Part shown: positions 45,301 through 56,433 of the stretch, in pieces
Layout: every line of letters starts with the position of its first letter
How positions within the stretch are numbered: the stretch's first letter is position 1
Assembly: GCA_905221605.1 (NCBI GenBank)
Contig: CAJNDS010000613.1
Span: 100,001 to 164,000, forward strand
DNA length: 64,000 bases
Direction: 5' to 3'
Origin: Symbiodinium natans
Taxonomy: Eukaryota > Sar > Dinophyceae > Suessiales > Symbiodiniaceae
Translations under genes and position numbers: made by a program
Notes under the pieces: generated by a model
Told to the model about the DNA's origin: nothing
Database searches by the model: none
What the model saw: only the letters and a program-made list of their open reading frames with translations

Positions 45301-48300
45301 CCTAAAACCCTAGACCTAAAAAGCCTAGACCCTAAAACCCTAGACCCTAAACCCTAGAACCCTAGACCTTAAAAACCCTAGACCCTAAAACCCTAGACCC
45401 TCCACCGCAAACCCTGACAGCATTGATAGCGGCACAAGGTCTTTTCGAGCGAGTCCCAGGAGCCCTATGCCCAGTGTACTTGCTAGTAGGGCTATAAGTA
45501 GGGCAACTATGGTCAAAGCTTGCGATGTTCACCCTTATACTAACACTCCGTTATAGGGATTATAGTACCCCCTTAATGGGGATGATAGTCCCCCCCCCCC
45601 CCCCCGCCCTCATCCCGATTAAGGACTGTTAGCATAACATATAAGGGGGGACATCCCAAGCCACAGCCTTCTTTAGGCAATACTTTATCGAGTAATAATC
45701 TGTGATATATCGGTATTGACCGAACCGGTATACTACATCCATCGGACTTGGCTGTCTTGAAGGCTCTTGGCACCTGAAAACTACTTGAAGGTAGGGCAGA
45801 CCACATGGTAAAGAACAATACCAACTACAATCTTCAGGTATAGGGTTTAGGGCTTAGGGCAGGTACCGCCGGCATCATAACGAGCCGGGATTGAATGGTG
45901 AGCGTGGGGTCTGCTCAGGGTACTTCTTCACCCACTTCTGACGGTAGTTCTAACCCAAGTAACAGGCCCCCTATAGTCCTCTGAAAAGCATCGCCGGCGA
46001 CTTAGTGAGGTCTTCGTAGCATCCTAAATTCCCAAGCTTCTGAACCCTAAGCCCTAAACCTTACTTCTCCAATAACCAAGGGGGAGAAAAGGTTAAACTT
46101 TATTATTCCTACTAAATAAGGAAACCCCAAAAGTTTAAAGTTCAACTATTGGCTGAGTAAGAAACCCCAAACCCTCCCATACTTGGTTTCCTGCCGCGCC
46201 GACAAAGGCCAAACCCTTGAGAAAAGAGAGCGTTCGGGGGCGCTTCTGTGGATCGCGGTGGAGGAACTTCCTACAATAAGGATTTAGGGTTCAGGGTTTT
46301 TAGGGTTTAGGGCAACTCTGGCTAGAACCATTATTTGGTGTACATATAACTCTACTCAGACCCAAGTAAGGAAGGAAGTTATTTGCTAAGTTATTTGCGA
46401 AACAACCCGGGATTTGGGATGCGGAAGCCATATGCTTGACTATACATCGTTCCTAGGCTTAAGGTTCAGATCGCGCCAAGCTATTAACCGCTCTAAACCC
46501 ATGTCATACAACTCTAAGTTCCTCGGCAGCTGCGTGGAGAGTCGTCTTCATTCAGGTGTGTAGGTGCGCATGTATCACGTATGTACATCCAAAACAGATC
46601 AACATGAAACTCTCAGAAGGCACGGGGGGGACTCGGGACCTGGTGCCCTCCCTACATTTGCCTCAGAGCAACTTGAAGCACGCAACATCTTATTGAGCCC
46701 TTTAGCCATACCAAAAACAGCCGTCAAGGAGATCCCCCCGAACCCACCAAGCCCCAAAGCTTAAGTTGCACTAGCAGCCCCCAAAACCCTAAACACTAAA
46801 CTAAAGGGGACTTTATAGTAGTGCTAGGATGACTCCTTAGGTGCCCTCTAAGCGTCACCCCTCCAGTGCTTGAAAACAAGCGTCAAAAACTAAGCCCCCC
46901 GAACCCCGAACCCTCGTCGGCCCTTAAACTGCCTGGAGGGCCCTTGTCATAAGGTTTAGGGTTTAGGGTTTAGGCCCTTGTCATAAGGTTAGAGACGAAC
47001 TTCTTTCTAATCGTACCCAGACCCAGAGGGGAGCGGCCAAGAACAGGGAGCGGGCATAAGCGAACCCCTCAACCCACCTCTCTTCAATGGCTCTAAACTC
47101 TACACCCCGAACTCCCTAAGCCCCAAACCCCCCAAACCCTAAACCCTAAACCCTAAGCCTCAAACCACCTGAACCCTAAACCCTAACCCTCAAACCACCT
47201 AAACCCTACACCCTAAACCCTAAACCCTAAACCCGAAGCCTCGAACCACCTACCCAAAACCCAAAACCCAAAACCCAAAACCCTAAACCCTCAGCCCATG
47301 CCGGCCTGAGGGTGTGCCTCCGAGATGTCTGTGGCCACGGCGATGCCGTAGCGGCCGTCCCAGCCTCGGGAGGCCGAGGCTCTCAGGTTGTTGGGGGCCT
47401 TTGGTTTAGGGTTTAGGGTTTAGGGTTTAGGGTTTAGGGTTTAGGGTTTAGGGTTTAGGGTTTAGGGTTTAGGGTTTAGGGTTTAGGGTGTAATGTTGGA
47501 CCCTCTTTAGTGTGTTGGGCCCCCACCCCCCCCCCCTGAACAGTTGAGGCGTGGATGGGAGCCTGATTACACGGCCTCGGGGGCTTATATGATTTCAATA
47601 GGGAGGAGTTTAGATGGGCTTAAAAGGGGCAGCGATGCCCGGTTATCTTTTTGAAAGGCGCGCCACGTGGAATTTTCTTACGGCGCCCGGACGGTTTGAC
47701 TTTAAAGGAGACTCCGCAAACAGTCAGGGGGTCCTGAATAATTTGGCCAAATTGACTTTAAAGGGGAGGCCCCTACTAAAGCGGGTCTAACATTAGCGTA
47801 TAGGGTTTAGCGTTTAGGGTTTAGGGCGTAGGGTTTAGGGCTTAGGGTTTAGGACTTCGGAACTGCAAGGTTGCTGTTCAAGGAATAGAAGGGTTCAGGA
47901 CTTATAGGGTTGGGTTAGCACCACAACCACGGAAGCGCGCAAATGTGCTGTTTTCTTGGGGACCAAACGGACCCTAAAACTGCGGGCTATTTAGCGTTCA
48001 GTTGGACCGCCAGGACAGGATTCGCACGTTAGGACGTGGCAGGTTTAGAGTCTTCTCGGTTTGTGGCTTGTTGCCCTGGCCTCGTGCCTGCATAAACCCT
48101 CAGGCCTAAGTTGGGCTTAGGGGTTAGGGTTGCTAGGTTTAGGGCTTTGCTACTGTTTGCTTAAGAACCCTCCCCCCCCCCCAAAAAAAAAAAAACATCC
48201 CTATATTGCCCTTATGATAGAAATTATAAGGAAGAATTTTATCTTCTTTTTTTTGGAGGGGGGGGGTTCTTAAGCAATTCGTGGCTGAACCCTCAACCCT

Positions 48301-49488
48301 AAACCCTAAACCCTAAGCCCACTGAAACACAGAACTTGAGATCGCTTTCCAGCTGTGGCAGGGACGTTCGGACTCGACCCAGCTCCTCAGGGGATTGAGG
48401 GCTCCTAGGTTTAGGGTTTAGGGTTTGGGGTTTGGGGTTTGGGGTTTGGGGTTTGGGGTTTGGGGTTTGGAGTTTGGGGTTTGGGGTTTGGGGTTTGGGG
48501 TTTGGGGTTTGGGGTTTGGGCTTTGGGGGAAACAATTATCAGCACCTCCCCCCCCCCCCCCCCCCAACAAACCTAAAACTAAGTATTCACTCCACTCCTG
48601 AAGCCCAGATAGAACCATCCCTAAACCCTAAACCCTAAACCCTGTTGGAGTATTTCTGTGCGAAGCGAAGTCTGTAAATGTGTCCACCAGGGCTTGGGCT
48701 CATGGCCTGCAGGGTTTAGGGGTTCAGGGATCTTTTTCTTGTTCAGGGTTTAGGCTTTCGGGTTTAGGGCCTAGGGTCTAGGATTTAGAACCCCAGGCTT
48801 CGGGGTTTCGGGTTTGTGAAACATTCAGAAGCCGTATCAGCCCGAAGAACCTGAACCCTGAACCCTCAGACATAGGAACAGGTCGAGTCTCAGCGTGCAT
48901 AGCCCTGCCGCTTGGCCCCCGTAGCAAGCGTTGTACTGGTCCACACCCTCACGGGTTTCGGGTTCGGGGGTTTAGGCTCAAGGTTTAAGGTTTAGGGTTT
49001 AGGGTTCAGGGTTCAGGGTTGAGGGCTCGGCGTGGATGGTTGCGGTTCGGAGTTTGTTGGGCATTTCAATTCTGGGGGTCTGCAGGGTTTAGCCCTTACA
49101 AGGTTTGCAGGGTTGTAGGCTTTCGGCAAGGTCCGATTGGCTTTGGGACAGTCTTAGGGCTTCGGGTTTAAGATTTTGGGCGTGGGGTGTAGGGTGTAGA
49201 GCTTGGGCAGTGTCTAGAAGGCGACTCAAAGGGAAGGGCTTGCCTCGTGGAAACCTGAAACCCTAAATAAACTCCAAGCAAACAAACGAGAAAAACCAAA
49301 AACAGGGTACTGCCCAGCACTTCAGCAATCCCTCTCAGGGGATCCGGGATCCTATGCTGGCCCCACCGCAACTACTCCATGACCCAAAAATAAGCCCCCA
49401 AACGAGGTTTAGATCCCATGGCCCTCAGCCCTAGAAGCCAAAAGCCCTAACCGCTAGCATCCCTACCCCTAAACCGAACCCCGCCCCC

Positions 49489-49523
<35 letters not shown>

Positions 49524-52500
49524 AACAAAAAGCAATAAACAACAATAACAAAATCACATACATGTATATATATATATATATAGATATATACATTTTTTCA
49601 TAAAAGTAATTACATATTAAGAAGCAATATTACATGTACCAAAAAATAAGCCCTCCACCCGGCACCTCGATATTAGACTCATTCGCATAGCGCTCGAAGA
49701 TGTCCATAACGTAGGATTTCATGGACTTCGACCGGTCCTGTGCCCCGCATGCTTGAGTTAAGCCCTAAATGCCCGGAACCGAGCCCGAAACCCCCCTAAA
49801 AACCCCTAAAGCCCCTGAACACCTTGACATCCCTAAGAAAGCTGAAGCCCCTAAAAGACTAAAAACCTAAAGGCCCGTAAAAACACTAGAGCCTGAACCC
49901 TAAATATTCAACAAAACCTACACCCTAAACCTTGAAAGGCATCAAGCCCCTAAGTTTCCAGTGCTTCAACTCAAATGCCCAGCTCCTCCACTAAGGGATG
50001 CGAGCTTCCGAGAGCTTGATCAGGCATTAGGGAAAATGGAAGGGTGAGGGTTTGGGGTTGGGGGTTTGGGGTTTGGGTTTAGGGTTTGGGGTTAAGGGGT
50101 AGGGTTTAGGGCTAAGGATTGCCCTCCTTAACCCTTTCAAGGGTTCTCTGAAGTTGCACTTTTTGTTAACATTCCGCTCCCACCCTAAGGGATATCATAC
50201 AAAAAGCGCCCACCAATCACAAGGAGCCCTAGGGTTGAGGGTCTAGGGTTTAGGGTTTAGTGCACTCTCCAAAACCTGACAAGCTCACTTCAAGAGCTGG
50301 GTCGGTGGGGGGCTTCGGCCGTCCAGGATGTTTCCGAGCAAGGGAAGGGACACTCAGCGAACATGTCAGCAGAATCGAGAGCCTTTATCCCTCAACCCTA
50401 GACCCTAAACCCTAAACCCTGAACCCTAAACCCCCCTCCCCCCCTCCCCACCCTGAACCATCACGCCGGGGAGACACCAGCCAAGTTTTCTTGGAGGCTC
50501 ACTCTTTGCAATTCGTCTTCTCACCGGCCGACCCTGGGTTTTGCAGACCCGAAACGCTAGGTTTTTACGGGTGTAGGGTTGAGGATTTAGGGTTCAGGAA
50601 TGGAAGAGACGCCTACACCGACTACACCCACCCGAAAAAAAAAAAAAAAACAAGGACAAGCAAGGAAGAAAGGCTGACAGGGCCGAAAAACAACCCGCAG
50701 TTGGCCACTACCAATCCACTGGACAAATTCCTGTATGACCCAGGTGCACCTGAGAATAGGGCTTAGGATGTACAGTAGGGCTTAGACCCAAAAAGGGCAA
50801 CATTAAAGTTCACAAGGACCTACCCAGGACTTTGCTTGCAGAAGAAAGCACCCATGACATGTCATGTCATTCACGCACTCCGAAGCAGTTCGGTTGCTGT
50901 TAAGGAGCTTGCGTTCAGGTAACACAATTGACAGGCAAGGAAGACATATTGTGCTTTACAGTACAGTATCCACAGAACTTCGCTTCAGCTCCCTACCAGC
51001 AGCCCCGACGTGGTGCCGCGTCGTGTCCTGAATGCTTTCGGTGCCGATGTCTATACGCCCGATGGCATTCCTGGGCGTCAGGAACATCGTCGTGGGCTGG
51101 TGCTCTTCTACCCGCGGCAAAGGGGCACTTTCGGGTTTAGAAGAAAGGGCTTAGGGTTTGGGGACAAAGCCTTGGGGACGAAATGAACCCTACAAGCGGG
51201 ATCTCATATACCCTGTGCTTGCACCCCTAATCAGGCGGGGCGCCCCAAACCCTGAACCCTGTAGCCTAAGCCCTTGTAGGTTCAACTTGCTGGCCCAAAA
51301 CCCAAGGAAGTAAAAGTTGAAACTTTCAGAAGAAACTACCTTATAAGAAGCCCAAAAGTTGAAAAGTTGGGTTTAGAGCCAGTAAGTCAATCAAGGAGTC
51401 AACAAGAAAGGCACGGAGCCAACCCAAGTCCAAGACCCCGTTTTACGGGTCTTGGGTTTCAGGGGTACATGGGTTGAGGGTTTGCGGCTTCAGCTTCCGA
51501 AACCCAGGGTTTAGGGTTTAGGGTTCAGGGCTTAGGGCTTAGGGCCTTGCAGGCAAAGGTCCAAACGCTCAAGGGCCGGCCATCTGGCATGTAGTTGCCA
51601 GTCTCATTGATACCTCAAGGGGGCCGAGTGGCACAGGATTTTCTTCGGAGGGTTGAAGGCTTGGAGGGCTTTGGAACCTTATGACCCTCTACAAGCCCCT
51701 CCCCTAGGTTAGGGGTTTAGGGTTTAGGGTTAGGGTTTAGGGTTTAGGGTTTAGGGTTAGGGTTTAGTGCACATCCGAAGCCGCCCCTAAACCCTAAATG
51801 CCTTAACCCGAAACTTCGACTCACTGGACCCGTCCTTTGGCATCCATACGCTCCAAAAGTCTGTGCACCACGGTCATGGCGAAGGAGATCGGATCCTGCT
51901 GTTTTGCTTGTAGGCTTCAGGGTTCAGGGTTTAGGTTCAGGGTTTAGGGTGCTGTGCAGGGTAGGCCTAAAGCTTAATGCTGAGTAGGGGAGGGGGGGGG
52001 GGGGCCCCTTTTAAAGGCAAGTTTGCCAGGCTATTCAGGACACTGTGACTGTTTGGGGGTGCGCAGGGGGACCCTCTATTAAGTCCAGTCTTCCGGGCAT
52101 CGTAAGAATATTTCGTGCGGCTAGCCTTTGAAATCAATTGCTGGGAGTCTCCTGTTCCGTTTAAACTCATATAAACTCCTCCCTATTTCACAAGACCGTT
52201 TAAAACCAGCTTGGACTTCAGGAGGGGGGGGGGGGGTGGGGAACACAGGTACAACAGTAGGGGTTCTGCTCATCAAAAAGTTAAAGTCTGGTGGATTCAG
52301 GTTTTTGGGGGGTTGGAGAGTTCAGGGTTGACTCAAGGGGCCTAGGTTTTAGGGTGTAGGGTACATGACAAAAAGATTCCTACACCTTCTAGACCGGCCG
52401 GCATACCCGGCGCATTTGGAAAATGTTGTTCTTACCCGATCTGAAGCTGTTTAGGGGTTTAGGGTTCATGTCATGTCCTGACCCCTTCCCGGGGACTGAA

Positions 52501-53288
52501 CCCTGAACCCTGAACTCTAGGCCCTAAACCTTAAACCCTAAACCCTAAACCTGCTGGCCTAAACCCTAAGCCCTTGCGGCTGCTGAGTTTGGAAGGAAGA
52601 CGTCCTCGTCGTCAGAGGGGTATCCTCAGCTCAGCTCCGTAGTGTGCTTGGGCACATGTTTCATATGGTTGGGGGGAGGGAAAGTTCATGGCCTTAGGGT
52701 TTAGGGTTTAGGGTTTAGGGTTTAGGGTTTAGGGTTTAGGACTTGGGGGGGCAGGGCTTGCTGCAGCTCAGCGTCGTGCTTCGACCTGGCCAATGCCTGG
52801 CACAGGTCTGAGATCCCTAAACCCTAAACCCTAAACCCTAAACCCTAAACCCTAAACCCTAAACCCTAAACCCTAAACCCTAAACCCTAAACCCTAAACC
52901 GACTTGTAGGTACATGGGTACTTGCAAGTAGGGTAAAAAGCGCTCTAAACTAAGACATTAACCTTCGTTGCCTTAAGCTTACTTATCAATCTACTTCTAA
53001 GTACCCATGAACTTGGAACTACTTTCAGTACAGAGTTTTTTGAGTTGGACTTCCCCCCCTGAAATCCCCGAACTCCCGGAATCCGAAATCCACGCTGAGC
53101 ACCCAGAGACTCCAAAACCCCTTAATTAGGGAATCTACCTTAAATCATATTAGGGTTCCTATTAGTCCTAATGTACTTTAAGGGATATTCCTTAATTGAG
53201 GGGTTTTGGAGTCTCTGGGCAAGGAAGAAATGCTACACGCTACAGCCATGGGCCTTTCGTGTACTTTCCGATGACGGTAGGGCCGTAC
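32543..53288 (-). CDS. HMG-CoA synthase (HMGCS/HCS-type), multi-exon, N-terminus not located
   Basis: Condenses acetyl-CoA with an acetoacetyl substrate to give an HMG-type product. Placed exons (minus strand): 53288-53254 (YGPTVIGKYTK), 52796-52776 (GIGQVEA), 52624-52605 (YPSDDE), 51895-about 51840 (DPISFAMTVVHRLLERM), 51070-51028 (NAIGRIDIGTESIQ), 49737-49666 (DRSKSMKSYVMDIFERYA), 48947-48905 (GVDQYNACYGGQAA), 48404-about 48370 (ALNPLRSWVES), 47364-47318 (WDGRYGIAVATDISE), 43078-43030 (CVLHRFDFCKPVGW), 42617-about 42560 (HDMAPITDGKYSVECYLDA), 40125-40057 (VTDLNVFHTGGGFHIVKKAQ), 37013-36966 (ALGKIILVFTYGSGCA), 36245-36210 (ASMYQMRVRPAW), 35989-35921 (VDDVPFFDPMEIWKLQFYRN), 33469-33428 (WRNCKVSLWKYEED) and 32644-32543 (AYYLMEIDKFGRRFYHRG...TGA). 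Order and motifs match the family from GKYTxGxGQ to YYLxEIDxxxRRxY. The Cys of NACYGG, the His of VFHT and the Glu of GTES are present. Other probable exons: about 45.2, 39.7, 38.8, 38.2, 37.7, 35.5 and 34.5-34.3 kb. Confidence 0.82.
34330..35520 (-). CDS. Probable HMG-CoA synthase C-terminal-region exons
   Basis: Segment 35512-35431 reads QMTPEASIPLHKIYIEPLPK and then meets TAA. Segment 34509-34431, after a TAG|G acceptor, reads ALARSKTLSKTILEDDPDPK or, in another frame, FGPIQDLIKDHT. Segment about 34387-34335 reads TWMKFDYKPTG or DLDEVRLQAYGT. Because the family's C-terminal YYLxEID motif is found further downstream at 32644, the TAA at 35433-35431 is probably intronic. Frames here are not resolved. 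Confidence 0.4.
36592..36665. repeat. CCCTAAA array
   Basis: Ten perfect units in an HMG-CoA synthase intron. Confidence 0.95.
36805..36905. repeat. CCCTAAA array
   Basis: Thirteen near-perfect units in the same HMGCS intron. Confidence 0.95.
37039..37210. repeat. TTTAGGG array
   Basis: About twenty-four units, opposite orientation to its neighbours at 36592 and 36805. Confidence 0.95.
37263..37365. mobile_element. MITE-like element, family 1
   Basis: Begins ACTTGAAGGTTCATGG and ends AGTACCCATGAGCTTTCAAG, with TAAGTACCC and CCCTACTC inside. Confidence 0.55.
38750..39710 (-). CDS. Probable HMG-CoA synthase exons between the active-site His and the GSG motif
   Basis: Two open, charged segments on the minus strand: about 39705-39590 (STLQAFERLVRAEGGRLKPD) and about 38826-38755 (AEEERLLVEKLLPSATAPTT). 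Two further ones follow at about 38203-38112 (LLKIIGPCHTVSRESEDAAL) and 37706-37645 (NRSFLNTSSVVMNLMEQA). Together they supply roughly the number of residues expected between FHxxxxxxVKKA and the YGSG motif. IGPCHTVS may correspond to the family's IGNxYTAS stretch. Exact boundaries are not fixed. Confidence 0.5.
38826..38942. mobile_element. Degenerate inverted-repeat element
   Basis: TTAGTTGCTGAGCTC and GCTCACTCAGCTACTAAG are inverted arms, each next to an AAAAAGTGTA...AGTGT motif. Confidence 0.35.
39001..39101. mobile_element. MITE-like element, family 1 (diverged left arm)
   Basis: Contains GGTAACTATGGTCATATCC and ends CCCTACTTATAAGTAGCCAT then GAGCTTCG; the left arm is degraded. Confidence 0.45.
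39199..39334. repeat. Long G-rich tract
   Basis: G runs of 5-26 broken by TT; potential G-quadruplex DNA. Overlapping Gly-rich and Pro-rich ORFs are artefacts of it. Confidence 0.9.
40965..41220. repeat. TTTAGGG array
   Basis: More than thirty units in two pure blocks; HMGCS intron. Confidence 0.95.
41563..41692. repeat. TTTAGGG array with TTCTAGG variants
   Basis: About eighteen units; variants clustered in the middle. Confidence 0.95.
42097..42208. mobile_element. MITE-like element, family 1
   Basis: Begins TTGGAGGTTCATGGGCGCTC and ends TTCTTCATGAACCTCC, with GGATATAACC in the centre. Preceded by a poly-G run. Confidence 0.6.
42865..43015. repeat. CCCTAAA array next to an HMGCS exon
   Basis: About twenty-one units ending 15 bp from the exon 43030-43078. 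Confidence 0.95.
43106..43365. repeat. TTTAGGG array
   Basis: About thirty-six units starting 28 bp from the same exon on its other side. Confidence 0.95.
44088..44207. mobile_element. MITE-like element, family 1
   Basis: Begins CTTGGAGGTTCATGGGTACT and ends AAGAACCTCCAAGTAG; centre has GGGCAAGTATAGCTACAACC. Confidence 0.6.
45476..45520. mobile_element. MITE-like element, family 1, fragment
   Basis: Only GTACTTGCTAGTAGGGCTAT and GGGCAACTATGGTCAAAG remain; directly abuts a family 2 element. Confidence 0.4.
45522..45657. mobile_element. MITE-like element, family 2
   Basis: Arms GATGTTCACCCTTATACTAA and ATATAAGGGGGGACATCCC, with a poly-C run in the loop. Confidence 0.6.
47402..47490. repeat. 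TTTAGGG array
   Basis: Twelve perfect units in an HMGCS intron. Confidence 0.95.
48159..48279. mobile_element. Palindromic element with TTGCTTAAGAACC ends and poly-C/A arms
   Basis: TTGCTTAAGAACCCTCCCCC at the left and GGGGGTTCTTAAGCAA at the right, with A- and T-runs inside. A related end (CTTGCTTAAGAACCCCC) occurs at 57270-57286. Confidence 0.55.
48412..48530. repeat. TTTGGGG variant block
   Basis: Two TTTAGGG units then about fourteen TTTGGGG units with one GTTTGGA; next to the exon starting at 48404. Confidence 0.95.
48905..51070 (-). CDS. HMG-CoA synthase active-site exons
   Basis: Three consecutive exons join without gap: GRIDIGTESIQ | DRSKSMKSYV...NIE | GVDQYNACYGG. In HMG-CoA synthases the corresponding stretches are IGRLEVGTET, DKSKS and NACYGG, where the Cys forms the acyl-enzyme. 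Junctions are CAG|GAC with a GA donor (51027) and GAG|GT with a GT donor (49665). The 71-nt region between 51028 and 49737 and beyond contains non-coding filler, including a poly-C run and an AT repeat. The conserved catalytic Cys argues against a decayed gene. Confidence 0.85.
49488..49585. repeat. Poly-C run and AT microsatellite
   Basis: More than 30 C's (49490-49520) followed by A-rich DNA and (TA)n; HMGCS intron. Confidence 0.9.
52692..52740. repeat. TTTAGGG array
   Basis: Six or seven perfect units between two HMGCS micro-exons. Confidence 0.95.
52812..52900. repeat. CCCTAAA array
   Basis: Twelve perfect units, opposite orientation, on the other side of the 21-nt exon 52776-52796. Confidence 0.95.
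52902..53022. mobile_element. MITE-like element, family 1
   Basis: Begins ACTTGTAGGTACATGGGTAC and ends AAGTACCCATGAACTTGGAA. Lies in an intron of the HMG-CoA synthase gene. Confidence 0.55.
53102..53219. mobile_element. Palindromic MITE-like element with near-perfect 30-bp arms
   Basis: CCCAGAGACTCCAAAACCCC at the left end and its complement GGGGTTTTGGAGTCTCTGGG at the right end; arms extend further with CTTAATTAGG/CCTTAATTG. Lies in an HMG-CoA synthase intron. Confidence 0.65.
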
Positions 53289-53537
53289 CTGCATTTTGCA
53301 GGCAAAGTGGAAGGGTTTAGGAAGTTTAGGGTTTCGGGCGCATTGAGGTACTGAAAGGGCAGGATATGAAAGGGCGTACTGAGCTGAACCCCAGGGCCTG
53401 AACACAGCCTTGAAGCCACATAAACGCATGCAAAACCCTGCAAATCCACAACCTTAAACTCCCCAAGCGCCTGAAACTTCTTAACCCTGGAGTTTCAAAA
53501 CAACGGGCAATCAAAGGCCCTAACCCCTGAGCTGCCG

Positions 53538-53630
53538 TTTAGGGTTTAGGGTTTAGGGTTTAGGGTTTAGGGTTTAGGGTTTAGGGTTTAGGGTTTAGGG
53601 TTTCGGGTTTAGGGTTTAGGGTTTAGGGAT
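53538..53630. repeat. TTTAGGG array
   Basis: About thirteen units, then GGATAAACCCTGAACC in reverse orientation. Confidence 0.95.
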
Positions 53631-54127
53631 AAACCCTGAACCCTGAATCCTCAACCCTAAGCCTAAACCCAGTGAGGGTGGTACTCTTAAACTCTGACGA
53701 GATGCTCTTAGTTGCCCTCTTCAACCAATCAGGGGATGCGGTTTAGGGTTTCGGGTTACCCTAAACCACAAGGAACCTGCACATTAATGAATTCACTCTC
53801 CCAAGGGCCTACCTAGGCGCATCATCCTCGTCTTTCTGCCTCTTGTTGCGGGGTCGCTGGCGCCAGCACTTAGTCCCTTGCTTACCTAACTTGGCCCGTT
53901 GCGTTGCGCAGCAAGGCGGGGAAGATGGTCCATAGCCAGAAAGGCCAGAAGGCATACGGACCATGAACCCTTTAAGGGCTCATGGACCCCAAACCTAAAG
54001 TCGAAAGCGACGGCGGCGGCGAGCGGGGGCGCCAGCAAAGTGCCTTGCCACCGTTCTTTGTTGTTAGGAGCTCAGGTGTTAAACCCTACAACCATCCTAA
54101 GCCCTGAACAGTCCAGGCCGGGTCCTC

Positions 54128-54262
54128 CACCCTAAACCCTAAACCCTAAACCCTAAACCCTAAACCCTAAACCCTAAACCCTAAACCCTAAACCCTAAAC
54201 CCTAAACCCTGAACCCTGAACCCTGAACCCTGAACCCTGAACCCTGAACCCTGAACCCTAAA
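54128..54262. repeat. CCCTAAA then CCCTGAA block
   Basis: About eleven CCCTAAA units followed by seven CCCTGAA units, variants not mixed. Confidence 0.95.
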
Positions 54263-55819
54263 TTGGACTTGCTGAGCCTCTTGTCAGTTCCAAGAGGGCC
54301 GACGGAATCGCTGATACAGAGTTGGGATCTAGGACCTGCGAGTTGGGTCTCAAGATGTCAGGTTTAGGGGTAGCCACCCACACCCTCAACTTTAGAAAGG
54401 TCTCTTAGTATAATACGATAAGGTTTAGGAGTTTAGGGCTTAGGGTTCATGGGATGAAGGTCTTTGGATCCAGGGCTTAGGATGTAGAGTTTCAAGATTT
54501 GGAGATTCAGGTCTTGAAGGTTTAACCGGAAACAGGGGGGAGCTCATGGAAAGGAAGCGCACGGGATGGCCACACAAAAGAAAGCCGCTTCAGCAGTCCG
54601 TGTTCCGAGGTGCAACATGAACCCATACGTTCTGCTCCGAAACAATCCAGGGCCAAGGAATTGAACGTTAAATTCGAGTTTCCCACCAACGCAAAACAAA
54701 CCAAACAGCTTAAACAAAAAACAACAGCGCAATTTGCCTCATCAACACGTCTGCAACTATTCACCTGAGTTTTCTTTTTTGTGTGGCCCTATGCAATCTC
54801 CATCCTGTGAGACAGAACCAACAATCACATACTTGAGGAGATATCTTGCACGTTGACAGGCGATTCTTTGACCAAAACAGCAACAATCCTGAGGCAGTCT
54901 GTGAAGTCAAATGCAGCAAGCAGCAAAATAAGCACCCCCCAAGCAAAGGGGGCCGGGTCATGCGCCGGCCCGTCTCTGCTTCGTCACAGTAAGGCAAGCC
55001 TTTGTGGGGCTGCACAGCGCACCGGGTCTCCGAACTGGAGCTGGAGGGGCAGAGAAAAGCATGGCTGTCAGGTGAGCGGAGCAAGCGGTGAAACCAAAGG
55101 AGGGGAAACATCAAACCGTGCTCGGGATGAGTACCGTGAACAAACAGACATGAGGTAAGAACAAGTTTGGCAGTTTCATAAACCTCTGAAAGATATTCCT
55201 ACATGAGATCCTCTCAAACCCAATGAGGGAACATGATGAATGTACCATATGGCAAACCTTATCATAACACCCCAGCAAAACAGAATTGATAAGCATCCCG
55301 GCACGCTTACCCGCAGAAACCCCCCAAACCCAAACACCCTGGACACCCCAACATGGGAGTTTCCAAAATTTAGCGTCCCCCTGTATACACCGCAAATGTA
55401 GTAGAATGCCCTTTAGAAGGATCCCAAAAACCCAAAACCAACAAGGGGACCCACGTTTTCGGAAGGGCCTGCCTCGATCGGCGAGGGGTCCTTCATAGAA
55501 GCCGTGAGAAGAAAGAGGTGAGGTTGACGGTTTAAGGTTTTAGGGTTTTAAGGTTTTAGGGTTTTAGGGTTTTAAGGTTTTAGGGTTTTAGGGTTTTAGG
55601 GTTCTAGGGTTTTAGGGTTTAGGTTTTAGGGTGTTAGGGTGTTAGGGTTTAGAGTTTGGGTTTAGGGTCAGCATGCGTGTGGCCGCGCGGCCGTCACGAA
55701 GGTTGTTGTAGCTTTGGCTCCAAGCACTAAACCTCAACTGTAAGGGCCTCACTTGATGGATCTCGATCCCAGAATAAACCTGTCGTTTTTGGAGGGGTTT
55801 AATAAGGGGACCCCCCCCC

Positions 55820-55868
<49 letters not shown>

Positions 55869-56385
55869 CATTTCATCCTAGAACAACAAGAAGTAGCAAG
55901 ACCACGAGGTTCTCGGGATCTTGCCGTTTAAATGGATCTGCCGCAGGATCCGGACGAGGGTCTGTTTACGGTTTGGTGCTAAGGGTTGGCAATTCTGGGA
56001 AGAGTCCGCGGCGCAGCTTTAGATAAGGATTCCCCAAACCCTAAACCCTAAACCCTAAACCCCAAACCCTAGACCCTAAACCCTAAAGCCTACACCCCAA
56101 CAACCTCAAACAGAAATCCTGATCCCTCTGAACCCAACCTCTTAAACTCATCCGACACGCACAAACGGCAGAAACCAGACAAACAGAGCCCTGACCGTCA
56201 GCTGCAACAACACCCCAGCCTTTAAACATTGCAAGATCCAGTAGCCGTACCAGACCTCTAATTGTAGCTCCTTCTCTTGGGTACCTCATCTTCACGTTCA
56301 TATATGTCTAGGTACCCGCCAAAAACAACAAGGAGCTGCAACTAGAGGATATTTGAGGTCTGGGTAAAGTCTAAAGCCCGACGCC

Positions 56386-56433
<48 letters not shown>

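Noticed and set aside
46215-46290. Protein-kinase tail (HRDPQKRPRT) on the minus strand
   Set aside because: Single short motif, no other kinase exon nearby, and it falls inside the HMG-CoA synthase gene.
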